A stretch of DNA of 33,340 nt. Origin: Nocardia cerradoensis NBRC 101014. GTDB taxonomy: Bacteria; Actinomycetota; Actinomycetes; Mycobacteriales; Mycobacteriaceae. Under the pieces are notes generated by a model. That model did no database searches. It was not told the origin of the DNA and worked only from the letters and a program-made list of their open reading frames with translations. The position numbers were made by a program, and so were the translations under genes. Where the stretch lies: assembly GCF_000308535.1 (NCBI RefSeq), contig NZ_BAFW01000180.1, forward strand, positions 1-33,340, in the 5' to 3' direction. Shown here one piece after another: positions 26,469-33,340 of this stretch. Position 1 is the first letter of the stretch. Each line of letters starts with the position of its first letter.

Positions 26469-27476
26469 TCAGATCGACGCGGCGATGCGGTCGCCGATTT
26501 CGACCGTGGATGCGGTGCCGGTGCGGGCGGCGAGGTCCTTGGCTACCGCGGCTTCGATGCGGGCGGCTTCCTCGGAGCGGCCGAGGTGGTTCAGCAGCAG
26601 CGAGACCGAGAGGATGGCGGCGGTCGGGTCGGCCTTGGACTGGCCGGCGATATCGGGGGCGCTGCCGTGGACCGGTTCGAACATGCTCGGGTTGGTGCCG
26701 GAGGCGTCGATGTTGCCCGAGGCGGCCAGGCCGATGCCACCGGACACGGCCGCGGCGAGGTCGGTGATGATGTCGCCGAACAGGTTGTCGGTGACGATCA
26801 CGTCGAAGCGGCGCGGATCGTTGACCATGTGGATGGTCGCGGCGTCGATGTGCTGGTAGGCGACCTCGACCTCGGGGTATTCCGCGCCGACCTCGGTGAC
26901 GGTGCGCTGCCACAGCGAACCGGCGAAGCTCAGCACATTGGTCTTGTGGACCAGCGTGAGGTGCTTGCGGCGCTGCTGGGCCTTGTCGAAGGCATAGCGC
27001 ACCACACGCTCGATGCCGAAGCGGGTGTTGGTGGAGACCTCGGTGGCCACCTCGTGCGGGGTGTTCACGCGGATCGCGCCGCCGGTGCCGGTGTAGGGGC
27101 CCTCGGTGCCCTCGCGCACGACTACGAAGTCGATGTCCGGGTCACCGGACAGCGGGCTGGTGACGCCCGGGTACAGCTTCGACGGGCGCAGGTTCACGTG
27201 GTGATCGAGCGCGAAGCGGGTGTGCAGCAGCAGACCGCGCTCGAGCAGGCCGCTGGGGACCGACGGATCGCCGATCGCGCCCAGCAGGATTGCGTCGTGC
27301 TGCTTCAGCTCCGGCAGCACCGACTCCGGCAGCACCTCGCCGGTCGCGTGGTAGCGCTTGGCGCCCAGGTCGTACTCGGTCTTCTCGACCCCGGGCACGA
27401 CCACGTCGAGTACCTTGAGCGCCTCGGCGATGACCTCGGGCCCGATACCGTCACCGGCGATGACAGCCAGCTTCAT
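26469..27476 (-). CDS. leuB: 3-isopropylmalate dehydrogenase
   Basis: LeuB oxidises and decarboxylates 3-isopropylmalate to 2-ketoisocaproate precursor in leucine synthesis. The 335-residue protein begins [15 protein letters not shown] and has [25 protein letters not shown], the catalytic-lysine region [28 protein letters not shown] (metal-binding Asp) and [17 protein letters not shown] 27476 is preceded by GGAG about 10 nt upstream. The serA terminator and a 300-bp leader upstream show it has its own promoter. A TCTCACT element shared with the leuC-ndgR region lies about 155-175 nt upstream. Confidence 0.97.
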   Translation of the reverse strand: MKLAVIAGDGIGPEVIAEALKVLDVVVPGVEKTEYDLGAKRYHATGEVLPESVLPELKQHDAILLGAIGDPSVPSGLLERGLLLHTRFALDHHVNLRPSKLYPGVTSPLSGDPDIDFVVVREGTEGPYTGTGGAIRVNTPHEVATEVSTNTRFGIERVVRYAFDKAQQRRKHLTLVHKTNVLSFAGSLWQRTVTEVGAEYPEVEVAYQHIDAATIHMVNDPRRFDVIVTDNLFGDIITDLAAAVSGGIGLAASGNIDASGTNPSMFEPVHGSAPDIAGQSKADPTAAILSVSLLLNHLGRSEEAARIEAAVAKDLAARTGTASTVEIGDRIAASI

Positions 27477-27629
27477 ATGACAACGCTCCGTTCGTTCCTG
27501 CTCGCGGCTCGCAACACGTATGCGGCCGAATCAGCCAAGGGCGGTCGATCGGCGGCGTGACGCCCGGCCGGATCGCCGACACCCGCCACACTATCGGTCG
27601 GGCGGATCACCCCGATAACCAGGGCAAGC

Positions 27630-27650
27630 CGCTCCCAATGAGTGAGATTC
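27630..27650 (-). promoter_or_regulatory. Putative NdgR operator upstream of leuB
   Basis: The minus strand reads GAATCTCACTCATTGGGAGC. It shares AATCTCACT with dyad A of the leuC-ndgR promoter and has a similar TCTC...GGAG arrangement, in place of TCTC...GAGA. In Corynebacterium, LtbR controls both leuB and leuCD, so a shared site is expected. Binding is inferred. Confidence 0.45.
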
Positions 27651-27734
27651 AGGCGGTCCGCGGCAGCGCCGGCCCGCGCGACGCCCGGCGTCGACGCGGA
27701 AGTATCCGACCACGCCAGGACTCGCATCGACCGA

Positions 27735-27790
27735 AAACACGGTGCGCGCGAATCCCATCCCGCGTCACCGCGGTGGATTCGCGCGCACCG
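27735..27790 (-). terminator. serA intrinsic terminator
   Basis: CGGTGCGCGCGAATCC (27740-27755) and GGATTCGCGCGCACCG (27775-27790) form a perfect 16-bp stem. The loop contains a further CCGCG/CGCGG hairpin. On the minus strand TTTT follows 3 nt after the stem. It lies 38 nt past the serA stop. Confidence 0.88.
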
Positions 27791-27828
27791 GAAAGCGCTG
27801 TGACCGAGCCGATTCCGGCCCGGGTCAC

Positions 27829-29427
27829 TCAGCTCAGATCGACCTGGGCCACCTTCGCGGCGCCGACGGCCTCGGCGATCGCGGACTGGACATCGGCCGG
27901 GACGGACTCGTTGACGCGCAGGATGACGGTCGCGCCTTCCTTGTCGATGTCCTGGCTCAGCTGCGCGGCCTGGATGTCGATGGACGCCTCGCCCAGCTTG
28001 GTGCCGATCTTGCCCAGAGCGCCGGGACGGTCGTCGTAGTTGAGGATCGCCAGGTTCAGACCCTCGGCACGCATGTCGTAGTTGCGGCCGTTGATGTTGA
28101 CGATCTTCTCGACCTGAGCGGGCTCGGTCAGCGTGCCGGCGACGTTCAGCGTGCGGCCGTCGCCGAAGACGGCGCGCAGGTCGACCAGGCTGCGGTGGGT
28201 CGGGCTCTCGCTGTGGGTGGTGACAGAGGCCTCGAGGCCCCGCTCCTCGGCCAGCGAGGGAGCGTTGACGAAGGTGACCGCGTCCTCGATGTGCGCGGAG
28301 AACACGCCACGCAGCGCCGAGAGTTCCAGCACCGCAACCTCTTCCGAGGACAGCTCGCCGCGCACCTGGATCTCGAGGGAGACCGGCAGCTCGTCGGCGA
28401 GGGCGCCCAGCAGCACACCCTGCTTGCGGACGATGTCCAGCCAGGGCGCGACGATCTCGCTGACCGCACCACCGGCGACGTTCACCGCACCGGGCACGAA
28501 CTCGCCGGCGAGGGCGAGCTGCACCGACTTGGCGACATCGGTGCCGGCGCGGTCCTGGGCCTCGGCGGTGGAGGCGCCCAGGTGCGGGGTGACGACGACC
28601 TGCGGCAGCTCGAACAGCGGGCTGTCGGTGGACGGCTCGGTCTCGAACACGTCGATACCGGCGGCGCGCACGTGGCCGGAGGTGATGGCGTCGGCCAGGG
28701 CCTGCTCGTCGATCAGACCGCCGCGGGCGGCGTTGACGATGATGACGCCCTTCTTGGTCTTGGCCAGGGTCTCCTTGTTCAGCATGCCCTTGGTCTCGGG
28801 AGTCTTGGGCAGGTGAATGGAGATGAAGTCGGCGCGCTCGAGCACCTCGTCCAGGCTCAGCAGCTCGATGCCCAGCTGGGCGGCGCGGGCCGGGGAGGTG
28901 TAGGGGTCGTAGGCGATGACCTTGGTCTCGAAGGCGGCGAGGCGCTGCGCGAACAGCTGGCCGATGCGGCCCAGGCCGATGACGCCGACGGTCTTGCCGA
29001 AGATCTCGACACCGTTGAACTTGCTGCGCTGCCAGGTGTGCTCGCGCAGGGTGGCATCGGCGGCCGGGATCTGGCGGGCGGCCGAGAGCAGCAGGGTGAC
29101 AGCGTGCTCGGCGGCGGTGTGGATGTTGGAGGTCGGCGCGTTGACGACCATGACACCGCGTTCGGTGGCCGCGGGTACATCGACGTTGTCGAGGCCGACG
29201 CCGGCGCGGGCGACGATCTTCAGGTTCTTACCGGCCTCGAGCACCTCGGCGTCGACGGTGGTGGCCGAACGGACCAGCAGCGCGTCGGCCTCGGGCACGG
29301 CGGCCAGCAGCTCGGGTCGATTGGGGCCGTCGACCCAGCGAACCTCGACACCGTCACCGAGCGCGTCGACGGTCGACTGGGCGAGCTTGTCGGCGATCAG
29401 AACAACAGGACGGCCATTTTGGCTCAC
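27829..29427 (-). CDS. serA: D-3-phosphoglycerate dehydrogenase
   Basis: SerA oxidises 3-phosphoglycerate to 3-phosphohydroxypyruvate, the first step of serine synthesis. The 532-residue long form has the substrate domain (KIVARAGVGLDNVD), the NAD motif TVGVIGLGRIGQ, VNAARGGLIDEQAL, the catalytic-His segment VVTPHLGASTAEAQ, an intervening ASB-type domain, and a C-terminal ACT domain (LAILNYDDRPGALGKIGTKL) that senses serine. The start is GTG 29427 with AGGAG 9 nt upstream. A strong terminator follows its stop. Confidence 0.97.
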   Translation of the reverse strand: MSQNGRPVVLIADKLAQSTVDALGDGVEVRWVDGPNRPELLAAVPEADALLVRSATTVDAEVLEAGKNLKIVARAGVGLDNVDVPAATERGVMVVNAPTSNIHTAAEHAVTLLLSAARQIPAADATLREHTWQRSKFNGVEIFGKTVGVIGLGRIGQLFAQRLAAFETKVIAYDPYTSPARAAQLGIELLSLDEVLERADFISIHLPKTPETKGMLNKETLAKTKKGVIIVNAARGGLIDEQALADAITSGHVRAAGIDVFETEPSTDSPLFELPQVVVTPHLGASTAEAQDRAGTDVAKSVQLALAGEFVPGAVNVAGGAVSEIVAPWLDIVRKQGVLLGALADELPVSLEIQVRGELSSEEVAVLELSALRGVFSAHIEDAVTFVNAPSLAEERGLEASVTTHSESPTHRSLVDLRAVFGDGRTLNVAGTLTEPAQVEKIVNINGRNYDMRAEGLNLAILNYDDRPGALGKIGTKLGEASIDIQAAQLSQDIDKEGATVILRVNESVPADVQSAIAEAVGAAKVAQVDLS

Positions 29428-29574
29428 TGTGGGGCACTCCTGGGGAATGAGGTCGGCATTTACCGCGGACCAGCTTAATGGTCGCGCTTCGGCGCCGGTG
29501 TACCGCCCGGTAGGCAGGCGCCCTCACACCGCGACCGGACCTGCGCCGCACCGCATGCGGTCCCGTATGCGGAA

Positions 29575-29604
29575 GGGCCCCGCATCTCGAAAGATGCGGG
29601 GCCC
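29575..29604 (-). terminator. cspA terminator
   Basis: GGGCCCCGCATCT-cgaa-AGATGCGGGGCCC is a perfect 13-bp stem with a tetraloop, about 58 nt past the cspA stop on the minus strand. On the minus strand TTCCGC follows. Confidence 0.8.
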
Positions 29605-29662
29605 CACTGTAAGTCGCGGACAGTTCACGCTACGTAAAGTGGCGCGCAGTCAGCGGACTCGA

Positions 29663-29866
29663 TCAGATAACGCTGACGTTCTGAGCCTGCGGACCCTTCT
29701 GGCCCTGCCCGATCTCGAACTCCACGCGCTGCCCCTCGTCGAGGGACCGGAATCCACTACCGCTCACAGCCGAGTAGTGCACGAACACATCGGGACCACC
29801 GTCATCCTGAGCGATGAACCCGAAGCCCTTCTCGCTGTTGAACCACTTCACTACGCCTTGCGCCAT
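29663..29866 (-). CDS. cspA: Cold-shock protein CspA
   Basis: A single-OB-fold RNA/DNA chaperone of 67 aa. RNP1 is KGFGFI (about 13-18) and RNP2 is VFVHY (about 27-31), both canonical. It begins [20 protein letters not shown] and ends with [15 protein letters not shown] lies 6-7 nt before ATG 29866. A strong hairpin sits in the leader 22-50 nt upstream of the ATG, and a terminator follows the gene. It is probably the main housekeeping/cold-induced Csp. Confidence 0.96.
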   Translation of the reverse strand: MAQGVVKWFNSEKGFGFIAQDDGGPDVFVHYSAVSGSGFRSLDEGQRVEFEIGQGQKGPQAQNVSVI

Positions 29867-29888
29867 TTCATACCTTCTGTAGACGAGC

Positions 29889-29916
29889 CGGGCCGACCAA
29901 CTTCACGGTCGGCCCG
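29889..29916 (-). promoter_or_regulatory. Stable hairpin in the cspA 5' leader
   Basis: CGGGCCGACC (29889-29898) pairs with GGTCGGCCCG (29907-29916), a perfect 10-bp GC-rich stem with an 8-nt loop. It ends 22 nt before the cspA ATG, just upstream of the SD. Cold-shock genes commonly carry structured leaders that control stability and translation. It is not followed by a T tract on the minus strand. Confidence 0.6.
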
Positions 29917-30121
29917 TTCTCGATGTTCAAGCCTGCCATGGACCGCGCCCTCGCGCCACCACAGCGGTCCTCCCGCGGGCTGGAAACCGCGCTCGAACCG
30001 CGAATATCGCTTTTCGAGCGGTGCCCGCCGTGATTGTCCCGTGATAGCTCGGACGACGCCGCTCGTCACGCCGTCGCGAGTACCCGGAATCGTGTGAGCG
30101 GGACAGTCCGGCCGGAGAAAT

Positions 30122-30157
30122 GGGTCGACCCCGGACCCTACGGTCCGGGGTCGACCC
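30122..30157. terminator. Terminator of the 38-residue peptide gene
   Basis: GGGTCGACCCCGGACC (30122-30137) pairs perfectly with GGTCCGGGGTCGACCC (30142-30157), a 16-bp stem with a 4-nt loop, 30 nt past the peptide gene stop. Its strength supports a separate short transcript for the peptide. Confidence 0.85.
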
Positions 30158-30187
30158 GAGGTCGCGTCGAGCGACCGAAATCAGTGA

Positions 30188-30304
30188 TCAGCCACCGAAA
30201 GAGCCGGTCCACAGGGTGTTGACCAGGCCGTGGAAGGCCGCGCCCAGGGTGTCGAACAGGCCGTTCACAGCAGCACTACCGGTGTCGATGATAACGGGGA
30301 TCAT
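30188..30304 (-). CDS. 38-residue amphipathic peptide, unknown function
   Basis: A short gene not recognised as any known family. ATG 30304 follows GAAGAGGT with a 4-nt spacer, and a 16-bp terminator lies 30 nt past the TGA. The peptide begins MIPVIIDTGSAAV and has no charged N-terminal signal sequence. NGLFDTL (14-20) and HGLVNTL (25-31) repeat with an 11-residue period, also visible in the DNA. Val13, Leu16, Phe17, Leu20, Phe24, Leu27, Val28 and Leu31 would line one face of a helix; Asn, Asp, His and Thr fill the other. It ends in a flexible TGSFGG. Short signal-less amphipathic peptides such as PorA/PorH form mycomembrane pores in Corynebacterium, so a membrane role is possible, but I see no sequence identity. 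It lies between two cold-shock genes. Confidence 0.68.
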   Translation of the reverse strand: MIPVIIDTGSAAVNGLFDTLGAAFHGLVNTLWTGSFGG

Positions 30305-30380
30305 AAATACCTCTTCGTTGTTTCAATTCAGTCGTACAAACTGACGATCAACATATCGAGGGCCCAGAAAGGCGCGTTAA

Positions 30381-30392
30381 CCCGATTTCGGG
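30381..30392 (-). terminator. Small hairpin after the second cold-shock gene
   Basis: CCCGA-tt-TCGGG is a 5-bp stem 21 nt past the csp stop, followed on the minus strand by TTAACG. It is too short to be a convincing terminator, and read-through into the peptide gene is possible. Confidence 0.3.
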
Positions 30393-30413
30393 AAAAGTGA
30401 TCTGCCCGACAGG

Positions 30414-30650
30414 TCACAGTTCGTGTGTGTCGGGCCACAGTCGACGCATCGGCTCGATTCGGACGCCCTCGGCTTCCGGGCCCGCCTTGGTATGGCGCAC
30501 GTCGAACTCGACCCGCTGACCCTGGACCAATCGCCGGAAACCGTCGCCGTGAACCTCGGTGTATTCGACGAAAACGTCGGGTCCGCCACCATCCGGGATT
30601 ATGAAACCGAAGCCTTTCTCACTGTCGAACCACTTCACCGTGCCGTTCAA
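30414..30650 (-). CDS. Cold-shock-domain protein with TTG start and altered RNP2
   Basis: A second Csp-type OB-fold protein of 78 aa. RNP1 KGFGFI is intact. RNP2 reads VFVEY in place of VFVHY, replacing the nucleic-acid-stacking His by Glu. The C-terminus is about 10 residues longer ([10 protein letters not shown]) than that of CspA. The start must be TTG 30650: TAG stands directly before it in frame, and the conserved NGTVKWF begins there; GAGAAG lies about 4-9 nt upstream. A GTG four codons on (30638) would delete the first strand. It lies upstream of the small peptide gene on the same strand. Confidence 0.88.
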   Translation of the reverse strand: MNGTVKWFDSEKGFGFIIPDGGGPDVFVEYTEVHGDGFRRLVQGQRVEFDVRHTKAGPEAEGVRIEPMRRLWPDTHEL

Positions 30651-30747
30651 CTACGCTTCTCACTCACTTCTCGACGTCGGGGCAGGCAGAGGGTAACCGG
30701 ACCCCCACCGACAGTCCAGCGCCGGCGGCCGTGCCGCGCACCGACGG

Positions 30748-31566
30748 TCACTCGGGCAGCGGGCGACGCAATTCATGTTGCAGCGCTTCCAGTTCCGCGC
30801 CGCCGGCCATCTGCCGGGTGAGCTCGGGAAGATCGATCTGCGATTTGTCGTAGCCGCCGAGCGCGCGGCCCCGCCGCAGCAGCAGGAATCGGTCGCCGAC
30901 GGGGTAGGCGTGATGCGGATTGTGCGTGATCAGCACGACTCCCAGACCGCGATCCCGGGCCTGCGCGACGTAGCGCAGCACCACACCGGACTGTTTGACG
31001 CCGAGCGCGGCGGTCGGTTCGTCGAGAATGAGGACCTTCGCGCCGTAGTGGACCGCGCGGGCGATCGCGACACATTGGCGCTGCCCACCCGACAGTGTGC
31101 CGACGGGCTGTTCCAGATCGCGGATCTCGATTCCCATGTCCGACAACGCCGTCCGCGTGATGTCGCGTGCGGTCGCACGGTCCAGCAGGCGAAAGGGTCC
31201 GGCACCCCTGGTCGGTTCCGAGCCGAGGACGAAATTGCGCCACACACTCATCAGCGGCACGACCGCCAGGTCCTGGTAGACGGTGGCGATACCGCGGTCC
31301 AATGCCTCGCGTGGCGAGGAGAACCGGGTCGGTTCACCGTCGATGCGCAGTTCACCGGCATCGTGGCGGTGAACGCCGGCGAGAATTTTGATCAGTGTCG
31401 ACTTTCCGGCGCCATTGTCGCCGAGCACGCAGGTGACCTCCCCCGCCCGGACGACCATCGAGATGTCGGCGAGGGCGACGACGCCGCCGTAGCTCTTCCC
31501 GATTCCGGCCGTCTCGATCAGCGGCGCGGAGGCCGGCTGTTCGGTGTCGCTCTGTCGAGTGGTCAT
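30748..31566 (-). CDS. Sugar-type ABC transporter, ATP-binding protein
   Basis: The ATPase of an importer of the ribose/xylose/fructose class with a single nucleotide-binding domain, 272 aa. It has Walker [11 protein letters not shown]-loop VYQDLAVVP, the signature LSGGQRQ, Walker [12 protein letters not shown] and the switch His in ITHN. ATG 31566 overlaps the permease stop as ATGA. A variable 15-residue N-terminus precedes [13 protein letters not shown]. It is the last gene of the binding protein-permease-ATPase unit. The sugar cannot be assigned. Confidence 0.94.
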   Translation of the reverse strand: MTTRQSDTEQPASAPLIETAGIGKSYGGVVALADISMVVRAGEVTCVLGDNGAGKSTLIKILAGVHRHDAGELRIDGEPTRFSSPREALDRGIATVYQDLAVVPLMSVWRNFVLGSEPTRGAGPFRLLDRATARDITRTALSDMGIEIRDLEQPVGTLSGGQRQCVAIARAVHYGAKVLILDEPTAALGVKQSGVVLRYVAQARDRGLGVVLITHNPHHAYPVGDRFLLLRRGRALGGYDKSQIDLPELTRQMAGGAELEALQHELRRPLPE

Positions 31567-32612
31567 CGGCGCAACCTTTCCGCGCGCTTGGCGAAGGCGT
31601 TGTTGACCAGTACCGCGGCGAGCAGCAGCACACCGAGGAACAGCATGAACCAGTCGCTGTCCCAGCGCGCGAACACGATTCCCTGCCTGGCCATGCCGAA
31701 GATCAGCGCGCCGATGGCCGCGCCCAGCACCGATCCGAATCCGCCGGTGAGCAGGCAACCGCCGACGACCGCGGCGATGATGTACTGAAATTCCAGTCCC
31801 ACGCCCTGATTCGCCTGCACGCTCGCGAACCGCAGCAGATTGCAGGAGCCGACGATCCAGCCCGCGAAGGCGGTGCCCATGAACAGCAGAATCTTGGTCC
31901 GTGCCGCCGGTACGCCGACGGCACGAGCGCTGGGCAGCGAACCGCCGACCGCGTAGATCCAGTTGCCGAAGCGGGTGCGCACCAGCACGAGCGTCGCCAC
32001 CGCGGTGACCGCGATCCACCACAGCACCGAGGCCTGGATGCGGGCGTCACCGAGATTCGTCGTCGCCGCGAAAACCCAACCGGCCGAGGCGTACCCGGGC
32101 GCCGACCGGATGCCCGACACCTGCACGGTCCCCGTGACCAGTCGTGTGACACCGAGGTTGAGACCTTGCAGAGCCAGGAATGTGCCCAGGGTGACGATGA
32201 AGCTGGGCAGGCCGGTCCGCATCACCACCCATCCGTTCAGCGCACCGACCGCCAGGGCGAACAGCAGCGAGGCACCCAGCGCGAACCATACGTTCCATCC
32301 CGCGTGCACCGAGAGCATGGCGGTCACCAAGGCCGTCGACGCTGTCATCACGCCCGCGGACAGGTCGAATTCGCCGCCGATCATCAACAGGGCCACCGCG
32401 ACGGCCATGATGCCGAGTGTCGAGGCGTCGTCGAGCCAGGTGGCCACCCCGAGGGGACTGAGGAACCGGTCGGTGATCACGGCGAAGAAGGCGAAAACCA
32501 CCAGCGCGCCCAGACCGGCGCCGATCTCGGGCCGGACGATCAGCCGGTTCACCAGAGACGGCCCGATCGCGGCGGGCGTGGTGGATTCGGAAACCGTTGC
32601 GGTGTCGTTCAT
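31563..32612 (-). CDS. Sugar-type ABC transporter, permease
   Basis: An inner-membrane permease of the BPD_transp_2 (RbsC/XylH) family, 349 aa with about 8-10 hydrophobic segments. [15 protein letters not shown] corresponds to the usual GGIDLSVG motif, and [25 protein letters not shown] to the conserved late segment. ATG 32612 is set by GGGAG about 7 nt upstream. It follows the binding-protein stop by 13 nt and overlaps the ATPase gene by 4 bp. It probably works as a homodimer with one ATPase gene product. Confidence 0.94.
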   Translation of the reverse strand: MNDTATVSESTTPAAIGPSLVNRLIVRPEIGAGLGALVVFAFFAVITDRFLSPLGVATWLDDASTLGIMAVAVALLMIGGEFDLSAGVMTASTALVTAMLSVHAGWNVWFALGASLLFALAVGALNGWVVMRTGLPSFIVTLGTFLALQGLNLGVTRLVTGTVQVSGIRSAPGYASAGWVFAATTNLGDARIQASVLWWIAVTAVATLVLVRTRFGNWIYAVGGSLPSARAVGVPAARTKILLFMGTAFAGWIVGSCNLLRFASVQANQGVGLEFQYIIAAVVGGCLLTGGFGSVLGAAIGALIFGMARQGIVFARWDSDWFMLFLGVLLLAAVLVNNAFAKRAERLRR

Positions 32613-32625
32613 GCCGGCTCCCTGC

Positions 32626-33340
32626 TCAGCGCGTGCCCTGCGCCACCAGGGCGGCGATGGCGTCGACGTCGTTCTTGTCCACGAAGGCGGGCCCGGTCTG
32701 CACCGGCATCCCGCCACCGACCGTGTTGAGATTGCGCCGATACAGCTGCAGCATCACCACCGGCAGATATCCCTGTTCGTACTGCTGCTGGTCGACCGCG
32801 AACAGCAGGGTTCCGGCCCGGATCGCTTCCACCACATCGGAGTTGAGGTCGAAGGTGGCGACGGCGGCGCGGGAGTGGGATTCGCGGGCCCCGTCGACGG
32901 CGCGGGCGGCGATCTGCGAATTGAGGGTCAGCACGGCGTCGATGGAGCGATCGGCCTCCAGGGCTCCCTTGATCCGCGACTGCGCATCGGCCGGATTGTT
33001 GATGTCGACCTGCAGGGTGGTCGCGTTGCCGCCGAATCCGTCGATCGCGCCGGCGCAGCGGTCGTTGGCGCCGATATTGCCGGCCTCGTGAATGACGCAG
33101 AGCATCCTGGTCTTCCCGGCATCGCGCAGGCGTTTCCCGGCGGCCGTCCCGGCCTGGCGCTCACTCTGCCCGACGTGCCCGATCGCGCCGGCGGCCGCGC
33201 TGTCGGCTTCACCGGAATTGATCGTCACGACCGGAATGCCCGCCGCGACGGCGTGCTCGATGGACGGGCGCAGCGCCTGCGGATTGGCCATCGACACCAC
33301 GAGTCCGTCCACATGCTGTGCGACCGCGTTGTCCACCAGC
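32626..33340 (-). CDS. Sugar-type ABC transporter, substrate-binding protein (partial)
   Basis: The frame runs off the right edge, so the N-terminus with the expected lipoprotein signal is missing; about 238 residues are seen. It is a periplasmic-binding-protein type 1 fold (RbsB-like): DGLVVSMANPQALRPSIEHAVAAGIPVVTINSG, the hinge region GHVGQSERQAGTAAGKRL, AVLTLNSQIAARAV and VATFDLNSDVVEAI. A late FAVDQQQYEQGYLPV is typical of ribose-type binding proteins. It is the first visible gene of the importer unit; any regulator or catabolic genes would lie beyond the edge. Confidence 0.93.
   Translation of the reverse strand, partial: LVDNAVAQHVDGLVVSMANPQALRPSIEHAVAAGIPVVTINSGEADSAAAGAIGHVGQSERQAGTAAGKRLRDAGKTRMLCVIHEAGNIGANDRCAGAIDGFGGNATTLQVDINNPADAQSRIKGALEADRSIDAVLTLNSQIAARAVDGARESHSRAAVATFDLNSDVVEAIRAGTLLFAVDQQQYEQGYLPVVMLQLYRRNLNTVGGGMPVQTGPAFVDKNDVDAIAALVAQGTR

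Larger units (their letters stand above)
27477..27828. other. Gap between serA and leuB: terminator, leuB promoter region, possible operator
   Basis: This 352-bp stretch holds the serA terminator (27740-27790), an element at 27630-27650 resembling the leuC-ndgR operator, and the leuB leader. An 84-codon minus-strand frame (27473-27727) overlaps the leuB ATG as ATGA, but it has no homology I recognise and contains the operator-like element, so I do not call it a gene. No clear -35/-10 pair was found. Confidence 0.5.
29867..30187. other. cspA leader region and terminator of the small peptide gene
   Basis: This 321-bp gap holds the cspA leader hairpin (29889-29916) and the 16-bp terminator of the upstream peptide gene (30122-30157). 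The cspA promoter must lie between them; TTGAAC-like sequence at about 29923-29930 (minus strand) may belong to it, but no good pair was found. I see no gene. Confidence 0.5.

Noticed and set aside
27473..27727. 84-codon minus-strand frame overlapping the leuB ATG as ATGA
   Set aside because: No recognisable domain, several rare codons (ATA, AGG, AGT), no SD, and it contains the operator-like element. It is more likely leader DNA than a gene.
1..33340. Insertion sequences, prophage or integrative element
   Set aside because: I saw no transposase, integrase, tRNA-linked att repeat or phage gene. Apart from the Uma2-type gene, the content is conserved chromosomal genes.

Overview
The window is high-GC actinobacterial chromosome, most probably from Nocardia or a close relative in the Mycobacteriales. 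This rests on remembered gene order, not a database search. The run recG, DAK2 protein, rpmB, ung, thiL, DUF3515 protein, ddl, gpsA, cofC/fbiD, ppk1, mutT1, hupB, leuD, leuC, ndgR, PPOX protein, gltX, FAH-family hydrolase, MFS transporter, leuB, serA follows M. tuberculosis Rv2973c to Rv2996c almost gene for gene. Long Lys/Ala-rich HupB, two-domain MutT1 and F420-related genes fit the same group. Species cannot be fixed from the sequence alone. There is no rRNA, CRISPR array, insertion sequence, integrase or prophage. || Layout. 1-1658: a PrpR/RamB-type regulator behind a terminator-like hairpin, with TTGCAA elements in its own promoter region. 1659-10399: recG with a DAK2/FakA-like protein, zinc-type rpmB, a GNAT acetyltransferase, then thiL-ung-small secreted protein on the minus strand, a DUF3515 membrane protein and a small membrane-anchored protein. 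10431-16805: ddl and gpsA (minus), diverging from cofC/fbiD, ppk1 and mutT1 (plus). 16892-20712: hupB, leuD and leuC (minus), diverging from ndgR. 20767-25415: an F420-type flavin-binding protein, tRNA-Glu, tRNA-Gln, gltX, an FAH-family hydrolase and an MFS transporter. 25611-29427: a lone Uma2-family protein, leuB and serA. 29663-30650: two cold-shock genes flanking an unannotated 38-residue peptide gene. 30748-33340: a sugar-type ABC importer, its binding protein cut by the window edge. || How the genes connect. leuB, leuC and leuD, with divergent ndgR, make a leucine regulon; a TCTCACT-containing element occurs both between leuC and ndgR and upstream of leuB. gltX lies directly upstream of its two likely substrate tRNAs on the same strand. 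CofC/FbiD makes the F420 side-chain precursor, and the PPOX-class protein may use that cofactor. ppk1 and mutT1 are translationally coupled. ddl serves peptidoglycan and gpsA serves phospholipid synthesis. || The most novel-looking item is the 38-codon gene at 30188-30304: strong SD, an 11-residue internal repeat predicting an amphipathic helix, no signal peptide, and a 16-bp hairpin terminator. Next are the large inverted repeat in the leuC leader (19819-19911), the leaderless-looking ndgR promoter with overlapping dyads, and two unexplained dyads around the MFS and Uma2 genes.
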